From Solirubrobacteraceae bacterium (GTDB taxonomy: Bacteria; Actinomycetota; Thermoleophilia; Solirubrobacterales; Solirubrobacteraceae): DNA of 64,000 bases. Shown piece by piece: positions 19,127 to 27,546 of the stretch. Position numbers and translations under genes: made by a program. The first letter of the stretch is position 1. Each line of letters begins with the position of its first letter. Where the stretch lies: positions 124,001-188,000 of the forward strand of contig JAJCYD010000007.1 of the NCBI GenBank assembly GCA_029263125.1, in the 5' to 3' direction. The notes below the pieces were generated by a model, which saw only the letters and a list, made by a program, of their open reading frames with translations, was not told where the DNA came from and made no database searches.

Positions 19127-20648
19127 ATGCAGCGCAAGAACTGGACGCTGCTCGCCGTCTGCGTCGCCGACGTTCATGCTGTTGATCGACGTGACGATCG
19201 TCAACGTCGCCCTGCCCGACATCCAGAGCGACCTCGACGCTAGCCTGTCCAGCCTGCAATGGGTCATCGACGCCTACGCGCTGACGCTGGCCTCGTTTCT
19301 GCTCGTCGCCGGCTCGATCGGCGACCGGCTCGGGCGCCGCCGGGTCTTCAGCATCGGCTTCATGATCTTCGTCGTCGCGTCCGCGCTCTGCGGGCTCTCT
19401 CCGACCTCGACGCTGCTCAACGTGGCGCGCGGGCTGCAGGGCATCGGAGCGGCCGCGATGTTCGCGACCGCGCTGGCGCTGATCGCCCAGGAGTTCGAGG
19501 GGCGCGAGCGGGCGAACGCGATCGGGATCTGGGGTGCGACCGTTGGCGGGGCGGTGGCGGTCGGGCCGCTGGTGGGCGGCATCCTCACCGAGACGCTCGG
19601 CTGGCAGTGGATCTTCTTCGTCAACCTGCCGATCGGTCTCGCCGCGCTGGCGCTCACCCAGACCAAGCTCGTCAACGTCAAGGCCACCGACCCGCAGCCG
19701 ATCGACGCGCCCGGCGTGGTCACGTTCTCGGCGGCGCTGTTTCTGCTGATCTTCGGGCTGATCCGCGGCAACGCCGAGGGCTGGGGAAGCCCCGTGATCG
19801 TCGCGTGCCTCACTGCCGCGACCGCGCTGATGATCGCGTTCGTCGCCATCCAGCTGCGCCGCAGAAACGCGATGCTCGACATGTCGCTGTTTCGCGCGTC
19901 CTCCTTCACGGGAGTCTCGATCGTCGCGTTCTGCCTGTCGGCCGGGATCTTCGCGATGTTCCTGTACCTCAGCCTCTACATCCAGGACGTGCTGGCGTAC
20001 TCCCCGCTGCAGGCCGGCCTGCGCTTCCTGCCGCTGTCGATGGTCTCCTTCCTTGTCGCGCCGATCTCCGCGAGGCTCTCTGCGCGCATCCCGTTCCGCG
20101 CGTTGATGGGAACCGGCCTGCTCCTCGCCGGGATCGGCCTCCTGCTGATCAGCGGGATCAAGGTCGGCGACGGGTGGACCGGGCTGCTGCCCGGCTTCCT
20201 GCTTGCCGGGATCGGCATCGGCATGGCCAATCCCGGGATCGCCTCGGTCGCGATCGGGGTCGTCGAACCGGCCCGTGCCGGGATGGCGTCGGGCATCAAC
20301 AGCACCTTTCGCCAGGTCGGGATCGCGACCGGCACAGCCGCGCTCGGCGCGATCTTCCACAGCCGGGTTGCATCCGAGCTCGCCGACTCCATGCCGCGAG
20401 CGCCGCAGGCCTTCTCGGAAGCGGTCTCGTCCGGCGCGACACGCAGCGCGCTGCAATCGATCCCGGCCCAGCTGCGCGATCAGGCCGCCGCGGCCGCTGA
20501 CCAGGCCTTCGTCAGCGGGCTCAACGAGATCCTCCTCGTCGGGGGTGCGGTCGCGATCGCGGGCGGCCTGGCCTCGTGGCTGCTGGTCCGCAACAACCCT
20601 GAGCCACCTGCGCAGTCGGCCTCGCCGATCAAATCGCTCACGGGTTGA
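19127..20648 (+). CDS. MFS drug-efflux transporter (DHA2/EmrB-QacA type), 5' frameshift
   Basis: A 14-helix-type proton-driven multidrug exporter of about 505 residues. From 19176 the frame is open for 490 residues: DVTIVNVALPDIQ in helix 1, the loop motif GDRLGRRRVFS, and motif C-like GPLVGGILTE. The natural N-terminus MQRKNWTLLAVCVA is encoded from 19127, two bases after the VOC stop, but is one base out of frame; removing one base near 19168-19170 joins it to TFMLLIDVTIV. The gene is either frameshifted, started internally at 19176 with helix 1 truncated, or carries a sequence error. Its 3' end overlaps the convergent gene by 11 bases. Confidence 0.85.
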
Positions 20649-21519
20649 CCGTCAGCTTGACGATCTGCTCCCCGGTGTCTTCGACCTCGACCTCGAAGAT
20701 GCCCTCGATGGCGGCCTTGAAGTCGAACGTCGCGGGCTTGCCGGGCCCGGCGTCCTTCATGATGTCGTAGGCGTGGACGTGGATCTCGGAGGTCGTGTCT
20801 GAGCTGACGGTGAAGCGCACGCGGTCGCCCTTCTTGACCGTCAGCGACTTCACGCCGCCGACCGGCGTGCCGCCCTTGACGTCGATCGCGAGCGACTCGG
20901 AATCCTCCGACGCCGGCGTGCTCGGCGTCGGCTTGGTCGTGGCGGCGCTCGCGCCGTCAGACGCGTCCCCGGTGTCAAGCGACGCGCACGCGATCTTCGC
21001 CGCGCGCGAAGGCGTGCTCGCGTGATCGTCGGAGCCCGCGTCGGACGTCTCGGCGGCCGGGGCCGTGTGGACCACGATCGACTTGCCCTCACCGACGGGC
21101 ACCGTCTGGTCGTTATGCGCCGTGGCGGAGCCGTTGCCATCGGCGTCTGACTGAAACGGCAGATGGATCTCGTTGGGCGGCGTGTCCGCGCCGTCGGCCG
21201 CGAACTTGAAGTGCGGGCCGCCAGGATCGGCCTGATCGCAGAAGTCGGCGTGGACGTGCGAGGCGTACTTCATGTCGGGCTTGAGGCCCGACAGCTCGAT
21301 CGCGACGTCCGTGCCGGCGTCGTTGCGTACGAGCGTGGCGGTGCCGGAGACGTCGTCGAAGCCGTCCGGCGCGCCCGTGACGAGCGCGAAGCTGCCCATC
21401 TCGGTGGTGGTGTCGCCGGCATCGCTCGTCTGGCTGGTGGTCTCGTCGTCGCCGCATCCGGCGATGACGCCGGTCGCAAGCAGCGCGGCCAGGGGCAGGG
21501 TGATCGTTCTCATGGTCAT
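20638..21519 (-). CDS. Lipoprotein with Cu/Zn-SOD-like and cupredoxin-like domains
   Basis: A 293-residue exported lipoprotein with lipobox VIAGC (Cys22). Residues about 35-185 resemble copper-zinc superoxide dismutase: HVH, GPHFKF and SIVVH supply the four copper histidines, and the DFC/IAC cysteines could form the family disulfide. The zinc-loop histidines are not obvious, and the catalytic arginine position appears to be lysine (AAKIAC). A Thr/Ser/Ala linker leads to a C-terminal cupredoxin-like beta domain (LTVKKGDRVRFTV ... SEIHVHAYDI). It may bind copper or act as a surface redox or metal-handling protein; true dismutase activity is doubtful. Start chosen at the first of two close ATGs. 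Confidence 0.75.
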   Translation of the reverse strand: MTMRTITLPLAALLATGVIAGCGDDETTSQTSDAGDTTTEMGSFALVTGAPDGFDDVSGTATLVRNDAGTDVAIELSGLKPDMKYASHVHADFCDQADPGGPHFKFAADGADTPPNEIHLPFQSDADGNGSATAHNDQTVPVGEGKSIVVHTAPAAETSDAGSDDHASTPSRAAKIACASLDTGDASDGASAATTKPTPSTPASEDSESLAIDVKGGTPVGGVKSLTVKKGDRVRFTVSSDTTSEIHVHAYDIMKDAGPGKPATFDFKAAIEGIFEVEVEDTGEQIVKLTVNP

Positions 21520-21626
21520 GGCGTTGATCCTCTCGTCTCGCGTGCGTGCTCTACGCGCTGGAGCGCTCCATCGGAGCGGCGCGGAGGCGGCGTCCGTATC
21601 CGGCCTTGTCGGGGACGCTGCGGGTG

Positions 21627-21950
21627 CTAGCGAGCGGGAAGCGGCGGGGCGCGCCCGCACAGGCGGCGGGCGATCAGCAGTCCGCCGTTGGTGAGGCCGA
21701 CGTTCGCCGTCGCCGGCCTGACTGCCCGCGAGCCGCCGCGCGTCCGCGGCGCGCGCTGGGCGACCTTGGCCGCCATCCAGACCAGCGTTGCCTCGCCGGG
21801 GTAGCAGCCGCCGAGCAGCGAGGACACCAGCAGCGCCATCGGCGCGAACGCGAGCGCGATCTCGGCGTCACCGACGTTGGCCAGCGCGCACAGCACGCTC
21901 ACGCAGAGGACCAGGGCGACCGCGTGCTGGCGGTTGGCGGACTGCGTCAT
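21627..21950 (-). CDS. Small membrane protein, function unknown
   Basis: A 107-residue protein with two hydrophobic segments (VALVLCVSVLCALANV and LAFAPMALLVSSLLGG) followed by a basic tail rich in Arg. No family is recognised. Codon use over the hydrophobic part looks genuine; the last 30 residues are less convincing. Start at the ATG at 21950. The 217 bp to its right, up to the plus-strand reading frame at 22168, hold no clear element. Confidence 0.5.
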   Translation of the reverse strand: MTQSANRQHAVALVLCVSVLCALANVGDAEIALAFAPMALLVSSLLGGCYPGEATLVWMAAKVAQRAPRTRGGSRAVRPATANVGLTNGGLLIARRLCGRAPPLPAR

Positions 21951-22167
21951 GGCATCAGTTCTACCGAATCGCGGCGTGCGCGCACGCCGGCCACCGCGCG
22001 CTCGGACGGCATTCCCTCGGCTGCGGGCCGGCCGGTTGGGCATCGGAATGCCGGGCCTCGGCCCCGGCACGGACTGGGAGTTCGACATCGCGCGGCGCTC
22101 GTGCGAAGGGCATCCGTTCGCAGGTCCCGGCCTCATGTCGCAGCGCTTCGCATCCGATACATGAGTC

Positions 22168-22569
22168 ATGTGCACCAGCCGACCTCGAGGATGCGACCCG
22201 GCGACCGCTGCCGAGCTCACGCTCGACCAGGCGCGCGAGATCGTGCGGCTGCGCCACCGCCATCCGCGCGCCGACGTGCTCGTGCACCAGAAGCCGTGGG
22301 GCGTGATCGTCGAGGCCCGCCGGTCGGGCCACACGGTCGAGCTCGAGCGCTTCGACTGGACGGGCGCCGTGTCACCCGATCAGCAGATCGCGCGCTGGCC
22401 ACGTAGCCCGCCGCGGCCGGCGCCGCGCCCGACCTCCGCCCGTCAGCCTTCCGCGCGCGCCTTCAGGTCGCCGGGGCGCGAGTCGACGAGCAGCGCGCGC
22501 AGCTTCTCGGTGCGCTCGGCGTTGAGCAGGAAGCCGATCACGCCGCCGGGGTCGACGTCCAGCGCGTAG
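22168..22569 (+). CDS. Small hypothetical protein, 3' end uncertain
   Basis: The segment LTLDQAREIVRLRHRHPRAD ... VEARRSGHTVELERFDWTGA (residues about 16-66) has strongly biased, protein-like composition on the plus strand and looks like a real small protein. Beyond residue 75 the frame enters the antisense of the SRPBCC gene and loses coding character, so the true protein probably ends near 22400, perhaps after a frame change. The function is unknown. Confidence 0.42.
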   Translation: MCTSRPRGCDPATAAELTLDQAREIVRLRHRHPRADVLVHQKPWGVIVEARRSGHTVELERFDWTGAVSPDQQIARWPRSPPRPAPRPTSARQPSARAFRSPGRESTSSARSFSVRSALSRKPITPPGSTSSA

Positions 22570-22889
22570 GTCGCGCGCGTGCGCCCGTTGCCGAGGTCGT
22601 CGAGCTGCCATGACCCCTCCAGCGAGCTGAGGTCACCGGACGTGCGCTCGAAGGTCATCCGCGTGGGCGGCAAGTACGAGCACGCGAGCCGCATCGAGAT
22701 CGTCGTCAGCTTGGCGTCGATCTTGACCGCGCAGGTCGCCACGCGATCGGTGCCATCGCGCTCTCCGGGCGTCACCTCGCCGAGCGTGTCCTGCCACTGC
22801 GCCCACTGCCCGACGTCCTGCACGACCGCCCACACCGCGTCGATCGGCGCGTCGATCTCGGTGCTCGCGATGCCTGAGATGTTGGCCAT
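22443..22889 (-). CDS. SRPBCC-family (START-like) protein
   Basis: A 148-residue protein of the polyketide cyclase/START-like fold: IDAPIDAVWAVVQDVGQWAQ at the start, a beta-rich centre (MTFERTSGDLSSLEGSWQL) and a long C-terminal helix. Such proteins form a hydrophobic pocket for lipids or aromatic ligands. No catalytic residues can be assigned. The ATG at 22889 is the first after the divergent FAD oxidoreductase promoter space of about 50 bp. Confidence 0.8.
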   Translation of the reverse strand: MANISGIASTEIDAPIDAVWAVVQDVGQWAQWQDTLGEVTPGERDGTDRVATCAVKIDAKLTTISMRLACSYLPPTRMTFERTSGDLSSLEGSWQLDDLGNGRTRATYALDVDPGGVIGFLLNAERTEKLRALLVDSRPGDLKARAEG

Positions 22890-22940
22890 GAGCGCACGAT
22901 AGCCGCGCCGCGCGCGACGGCGACGCCGGACGGCCGGGGC

Positions 22941-24503
22941 GTGAAGTTCCGTAACGTTGGCGTCCTGCCCAGGACGATCGTCATCGGCGCGGGACACAAC
23001 GGCCTGGTGTGCGCCTGCTACCTCGCGCGGGCGGGCCTGGACGTGCTGGTGCTGGAGGCATCTGACCGGGCGGGCGGTGGATCGCGGACCGAGGAGACGG
23101 TGCCCGGCTACCGCTTCGACACGCATTCGGTCGCGCACAACATCATCAACATGACCTCGATCCCGCGCGAGTTGCGGCTCGCCGAGGCGGGCCTGGACTA
23201 CCGCGAGATGGACCCGTTCGCGATCGCGATCTTCGCCGACCAGCGGCGCGTGCGCTTTCACCGCTCCGTCGAGCAGACGGTCGCGTCGATCGCGGAGATC
23301 GATCGCTGCGAGGCGGAGGCCTACAGCGCGTTCATGCAGGAGGCGCTGCCGCTCGTGGACCTCGTCGCGCTCGGCCTGCAGGGCGGGGCGACGCCGCGCG
23401 AGCTCAGCGGTCGGCTGTTGCGGCGGATGCCCCAGGCGGTGCGCCTGCTGCGTCGCGGAGGGCTGCGGCTGAGCAGCGAACTGCTCGGCGGCTACGGCAC
23501 GATGCTGCGTCACCGGCTGCCGTCGGACCTCACGCGCGGACCGGTGAGCGCCTTCGCCGCGCATGCGGGCGCCGGACCGGACCTTCCCGGCAGCGCGCTG
23601 TTCGGCTTCTGGCAGGCGGTCTATCACCGCTACGGCCAGTGGCATGCCGCCGGCGGCTCGCAGGGCCTCATCGACGCGCTGACGCGGCGGCTGGAGCAGC
23701 TCGGCGGCCGCGTGCGCTGTGGCGCGCGGGTGGTGCGGATCGACGCCGGCGGCGGACGCGTCAGCGCCGTCGAGCTGCACGACGGCGAACGCATCGACGC
23801 CGATCGCGTCGTCAGCGCGATGCATCCTCAGACCGCGTTGCTGGAGCTGCTCGATCCGCCGCTGACAGGAACCGTCGCCAGCGACCTCGCGGCGGCGCAC
23901 GCCTCCAACACCGTGCAGATGCTCGTCCATGTCGCGGTCGACCGGCTGCCGCCGTACACCGGCGCGCGCCCCGGCGACCACAACGGGCTGCAGAGCTTCG
24001 TCGACGAGCTCGACGAGCTGCAGGCGGCGTTCAGCGCCGCCGAGGCGCGGCGCGTGCACCTGCCCGCTCCCGCCTACGCGTTCACGACGTCCGCGCTCGA
24101 CGACAGCCTCGCGCCGCCCGGACACCACACCGTCTACCTCGCCTATCCCGCCGCGCCGTTTGACGTCGAGGGCGGATGGGAGCAGGCGGCGCCGGCGGTG
24201 GTGGAGAGCCTGTTTGATCAGATGGAGGCGCGCGCACCCGGATTTCGCGACTCGATCCAGGGCCTCGCCGTGCGCACGCCCGAGCTGATGGCCAGCGAGC
24301 TGCGCTGGCCCGGCGCGCACCCGATGCACCTCGACGTCACGCTCGACCAGCTCGGCATGCTGCGACCGATTCCCGCGCTCGGATCGCACCGCACGCCGGT
24401 GCGCGGCATGGTCGTCAGCGGCGCGGGGACCGCGCCGTCCGGCGGGATCGCCGGAGGACCGGGTCGCGGTGCCGCGCGCGCGGTGCTGCGCGACCTCAGC
24501 TGA
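22941..24503 (+). CDS. Phytoene dehydrogenase-like FAD oxidoreductase
   Basis: A 520-residue flavoprotein of the carotenoid desaturase/amine oxidase-like group. The ADP-binding motif is TIVIGAGHNGLVCACYLARA (about 12-31), ending with an acidic residue in LEASDRAGG. FGFWQAVYHRYGQWHAAGG and a C-terminal GTAPSGGIAGGPGRGAAR complete the FAD fold. No carotenoid genes are adjacent, so the substrate is unknown. The GTG at 22941 gives an 11-residue lead before the Rossmann strand; a slightly later start is possible. It is divergent from the SRPBCC gene. Confidence 0.85.
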   Translation: MKFRNVGVLPRTIVIGAGHNGLVCACYLARAGLDVLVLEASDRAGGGSRTEETVPGYRFDTHSVAHNIINMTSIPRELRLAEAGLDYREMDPFAIAIFADQRRVRFHRSVEQTVASIAEIDRCEAEAYSAFMQEALPLVDLVALGLQGGATPRELSGRLLRRMPQAVRLLRRGGLRLSSELLGGYGTMLRHRLPSDLTRGPVSAFAAHAGAGPDLPGSALFGFWQAVYHRYGQWHAAGGSQGLIDALTRRLEQLGGRVRCGARVVRIDAGGGRVSAVELHDGERIDADRVVSAMHPQTALLELLDPPLTGTVASDLAAAHASNTVQMLVHVAVDRLPPYTGARPGDHNGLQSFVDELDELQAAFSAAEARRVHLPAPAYAFTTSALDDSLAPPGHHTVYLAYPAAPFDVEGGWEQAAPAVVESLFDQMEARAPGFRDSIQGLAVRTPELMASELRWPGAHPMHLDVTLDQLGMLRPIPALGSHRTPVRGMVVSGAGTAPSGGIAGGPGRGAARAVLRDLS

Positions 24504-25425
24504 GCGCGCGCAGGCGCGCGGCGAAGAACTCGAGCGCCAGCGCGCGCTGGTCCTCGGCCGCCAGCAGCTCGGCGTAGTCCAGCTGCGCGCCGGCGAAGCC
24601 GTCGGCCTTCCACAGCTCGCCGGCCGGCGTGGCGGTCCACGGCGCCACGTACAGGTAGGGCTTGGGATGTGCGTCGTCGCCGGGCGAGCAGCCGTAGGCG
24701 GCGCGGGTGCCCGCCGCCTCGTCGCCGAGCTCGACCGCCGGGTCGAAGTGCTCGGGCCACAGTTGCACGCGCGAGGGCGCATGAGCCGCCCCCTCGCCGG
24801 CTCGCAGCTCCTCCAGCACGGAGGTCGAGAAGCCAAACCAGTCGCCGATCGCGCGCGCGGCGCCATCGTCGATGTCCAACGGCGCCTCGTCGAGCTGCGC
24901 CGGGCCGCCGACCGCGCGCTCGGCCGCCGCCAGCGACGTCAGCGGCGTGCTCGTGCGCGTGGCGCCGCGCACGACGTGCAGCATCGCGGCCTCGACGCTG
25001 ACCTGCACGTCGTCGCCGAAGAACGGCGTGCCAAAGCCGCCGCGCACCCAGCGCAGGCCGAACTTGCCGCACGCGCGCTCGCGAGCCTTCGCCACGACCT
25101 GCTCGGCGACGGCGTGCAGGGCCAGCCGCGTGGCCGTGTAGGCGGACGGCAGCTCGCCCAGCGCGCGGTGGGGCCCGAGCCAGCGCTCGCGACACCACGC
25201 GGCGAGCTCGTCGTCGCCGGCGGCACGCTGCGCCCATGTCAGGTCGCCGCCGGGCAGCGGCGACACGACGGGTCCCGCGGCGTCGTCGCGGGCCACGGGA
25301 TCGTCGGCGAACCACGGTCCGCGCAGCACCGCCGGCGGCGAGGGCTCGAGCACGCGCGCGTCGTAGCCGTCGCCGGCGCGGTCGCGCGCCTCGCTGCGGG
25401 GGTCGGAGGCGGTCTCGCTGGTCAT
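24496..25425 (-). CDS. Conserved-type hypothetical protein
   Basis: A 309-residue soluble protein with normal codon use and no recognised domain. Segments include WAQRAAGDDELAAWCRERWL, FGLRWVRGGFGTPFFGDDVQ and YLYVAPWTATPAGELWKADG. No signal peptide or membrane segment is visible. It starts at the ATG at 25425; the much longer open frame to 27477 is antisense to the Rieske-ThDP gene. It is divergent from that gene across 135 bp and convergent with the FAD oxidoreductase (8-base overlap). A link to either neighbour is only positional. Confidence 0.75.
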   Translation of the reverse strand: MTSETASDPRSEARDRAGDGYDARVLEPSPPAVLRGPWFADDPVARDDAAGPVVSPLPGGDLTWAQRAAGDDELAAWCRERWLGPHRALGELPSAYTATRLALHAVAEQVVAKARERACGKFGLRWVRGGFGTPFFGDDVQVSVEAAMLHVVRGATRTSTPLTSLAAAERAVGGPAQLDEAPLDIDDGAARAIGDWFGFSTSVLEELRAGEGAAHAPSRVQLWPEHFDPAVELGDEAAGTRAAYGCSPGDDAHPKPYLYVAPWTATPAGELWKADGFAGAQLDYAELLAAEDQRALALEFFAARLRALS

Positions 25426-25560
25426 GGTGGCAACGATGACCGCCCGGCGCCCTGCGGGCAAGTGCGGCCATCCAAGAGTAAGCCCCTCGTAACGTGCCGC
25501 CGCGCGGTCACGGATACGGTCGGTGCCAACGTTCCGCCGACAGACCAGAGAGGATCGGTC

Positions 25561-27525
25561 ATGGCGACCACCACCGCTTCGCTGCAATGGCACCGAGTGC
25601 TCGGCGCCGACGAGCTGCCCGAGGGCCGCGTGACGACCGTCACCGCGGGCCACCTGAGCCTCGCGCTCACCCACGTGGAGGGCGCGTACGCCGCGCTGGA
25701 CAACCACTGCCCCCACCAGGGCGGCCCGCTGGGCGAGGGGTCGATCGAGAACGGGCTGCTGCGCTGCCCGTGGCACGGCTTTGACTACTGCCCGCTGACG
25801 GGCCAGTCGCCCGGCGCGTTCGGCGACAAGGTGCGCACGCACCCCGTCGAGCTGCGCGGCGACGGCATCTACATCGGCGTCGACCCCGAGGCCGCCCACC
25901 AGCGGACGGTCTCCGACGTCATGTGCGACACGCTCGTCGCGTGGGGCGTGCGCCACGTCTTCGGGATGGTCGGCCACTCGAACCTCGGGATGGCCGACGC
26001 GATCCGCCGGCGCGTGCAGGCCGGCGAGATGACCTACATCGGCATCCGCCACGAGGGCGCCGCGGCATTCGCGGCGTCGGCGTACGGCAAGCTCACCGGA
26101 CGGCCCGCCGCATGCCTGACGATCGCCGGCCCGGGCGCGACGAACCTGCTGACGGGCATGTGGGACGCGAAGGTCGACCGGGCGCCGGTGCTCGCGCTGA
26201 CCGGCCAGGTGCAGACCTCCGTCCTGGGCGTGCACAACTTCCAGGAGGTCGACCTGCGCGCCGCCTTCGAGGCGGTCGCCGACTGGTCGCAGACCGTGCT
26301 GCCCGGCTCGCCACACGCCGAGCTCGTCTCGCTGGCCTGCAAGCAGGCGATCCTGCGCCAGGGCGTCGCGCATCTCGTGCTGCCCGACGAGGTGCAGACG
26401 ATCGCGGCCGGCGAGGGCGTCAAGGCCGGCGGTCCCGACGGGCGCGTGCCGGACGCCGAGATCGCGCCGCCCGCCGCGGCGCTCGACGACGCGATCACCA
26501 GGATCGCGGCCGCCAAGCGCCCGGTGATCATCGCCGGCCACGGCGCGCGCTTTGCGATGGACGACGTCGTCGCGCTGGCCGAGCGCACGGGGGCGCCGGT
26601 GATCACGACGTTCAAGGCCAAGGGGCAGATCGCCGACGACCACCCGCTCGCCGGCGGCGTGCTCGGGCGGTCGGGCACCCCGGTCGCGAGCTGGGTGATG
26701 AACGAGGCCGACCTGCTCGTCGTGCTCGGTGCGTCGTTCTCCAACCACACGGGCATCTACCGCGGCCACCCGATCGTGCAGGTCGACCTCGATCCGCTGC
26801 AGCTGGGCAAGTTCCACATGGTCGACGTGCCCGTATGGGGCGAGGTCGGCGTGACGGCGCGGGCGATCCTCGCGGCGCTCGACCCTGATCTGCCCGAGCA
26901 CCGCGCAGACCAGGCCGCGGACCTCGCGGCGCGGTGGGCGATCTGGCGAGCCGAGAAGCGATCGCGCCGCGGCGACGATCGCGGCCACGGCGTGGCGAGC
27001 GCGTCGATCTTTGACAGCCTCTCGCGGCTGACGCCGCCGGACACGGTGATCGCGGTCGACGTCGGCAACAACACGTACTCGTTCGGGCGCTACTTCGAAT
27101 GCCAGCCCGGCCAGCGCGTGCTGATGTCCGGATACCTCGGCTCGATCGGGTTCGGCTACCCGGCGGCGATCGGCGCGTGGGCGGCGACCGGCGGCGACGT
27201 GCCCGTGCTGTGCGTGACCGGCGATGGCGGCTTCGGCCAGTACATGGGCGAGCTGCTGACGGCCGTCAAGTACGACATGAACATCACCCACGTCCTGCTC
27301 AACAACGGCCAGCTCGGCAAGATCTCCAAGGAGCAGCAGGCCGGCCGCTGGGACGTCTGGGAGACCGCGCTGCACAACCCCGACTTCAGCGAGTACGCAC
27401 GCGTCTGCGGGGCGCTCGGCATCCGGGTGACCGCCGCCGGCGAGCTCGACGACGCGATCGCGCGTGCGTTCGCGCACGACGGGCCCGCGCTGGTGGAGGT
27501 CGTGACCGATCCCGAGCTCATCTGA
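25561..27525 (+). CDS. Rieske [2Fe-2S] domain fused to ThDP-dependent pyruvate oxidase/dehydrogenase-like enzyme
   Basis: A 654-residue fusion. Residues 1-110 form a Rieske ferredoxin domain with CPH (Cys50, His52) and CPWH (Cys69, His72). Residues 115-654 are a complete ThDP enzyme: PYR domain with catalytic Glu165 in GIRHEGAAAFAASAYG, central FAD/nucleotide-type domain, and PP domain with GDGGFGQYMGELL leading to LLNN. It resembles POXB/acetolactate synthase-type enzymes acting on 2-oxo acids. The Rieske part could accept electrons from the hydroxyethyl-ThDP intermediate, an inference. The ATG at 25561 has AGAGGATC upstream; the longer frame before it runs antisense to the divergent gene. 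Confidence 0.88.
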   Translation: MATTTASLQWHRVLGADELPEGRVTTVTAGHLSLALTHVEGAYAALDNHCPHQGGPLGEGSIENGLLRCPWHGFDYCPLTGQSPGAFGDKVRTHPVELRGDGIYIGVDPEAAHQRTVSDVMCDTLVAWGVRHVFGMVGHSNLGMADAIRRRVQAGEMTYIGIRHEGAAAFAASAYGKLTGRPAACLTIAGPGATNLLTGMWDAKVDRAPVLALTGQVQTSVLGVHNFQEVDLRAAFEAVADWSQTVLPGSPHAELVSLACKQAILRQGVAHLVLPDEVQTIAAGEGVKAGGPDGRVPDAEIAPPAAALDDAITRIAAAKRPVIIAGHGARFAMDDVVALAERTGAPVITTFKAKGQIADDHPLAGGVLGRSGTPVASWVMNEADLLVVLGASFSNHTGIYRGHPIVQVDLDPLQLGKFHMVDVPVWGEVGVTARAILAALDPDLPEHRADQAADLAARWAIWRAEKRSRRGDDRGHGVASASIFDSLSRLTPPDTVIAVDVGNNTYSFGRYFECQPGQRVLMSGYLGSIGFGYPAAIGAWAATGGDVPVLCVTGDGGFGQYMGELLTAVKYDMNITHVLLNNGQLGKISKEQQAGRWDVWETALHNPDFSEYARVCGALGIRVTAAGELDDAIARAFAHDGPALVEVVTDPELI

Positions 27526-27546
27526 CGCGGACAGCCCAGGACGCCG

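Noticed and set aside
19065-20456. 463-residue minus-strand frame
   Set aside because: Low-complexity antisense of the MFS transporter, rich in Arg, Asp and Gly.
24496-27477. 993-residue open frame on the minus strand
   Set aside because: Only the part from 25425 down is plausible. The rest is antisense to the Rieske-ThDP gene, whose motifs are all on the plus strand; long antisense frames are expected in GC-rich DNA.
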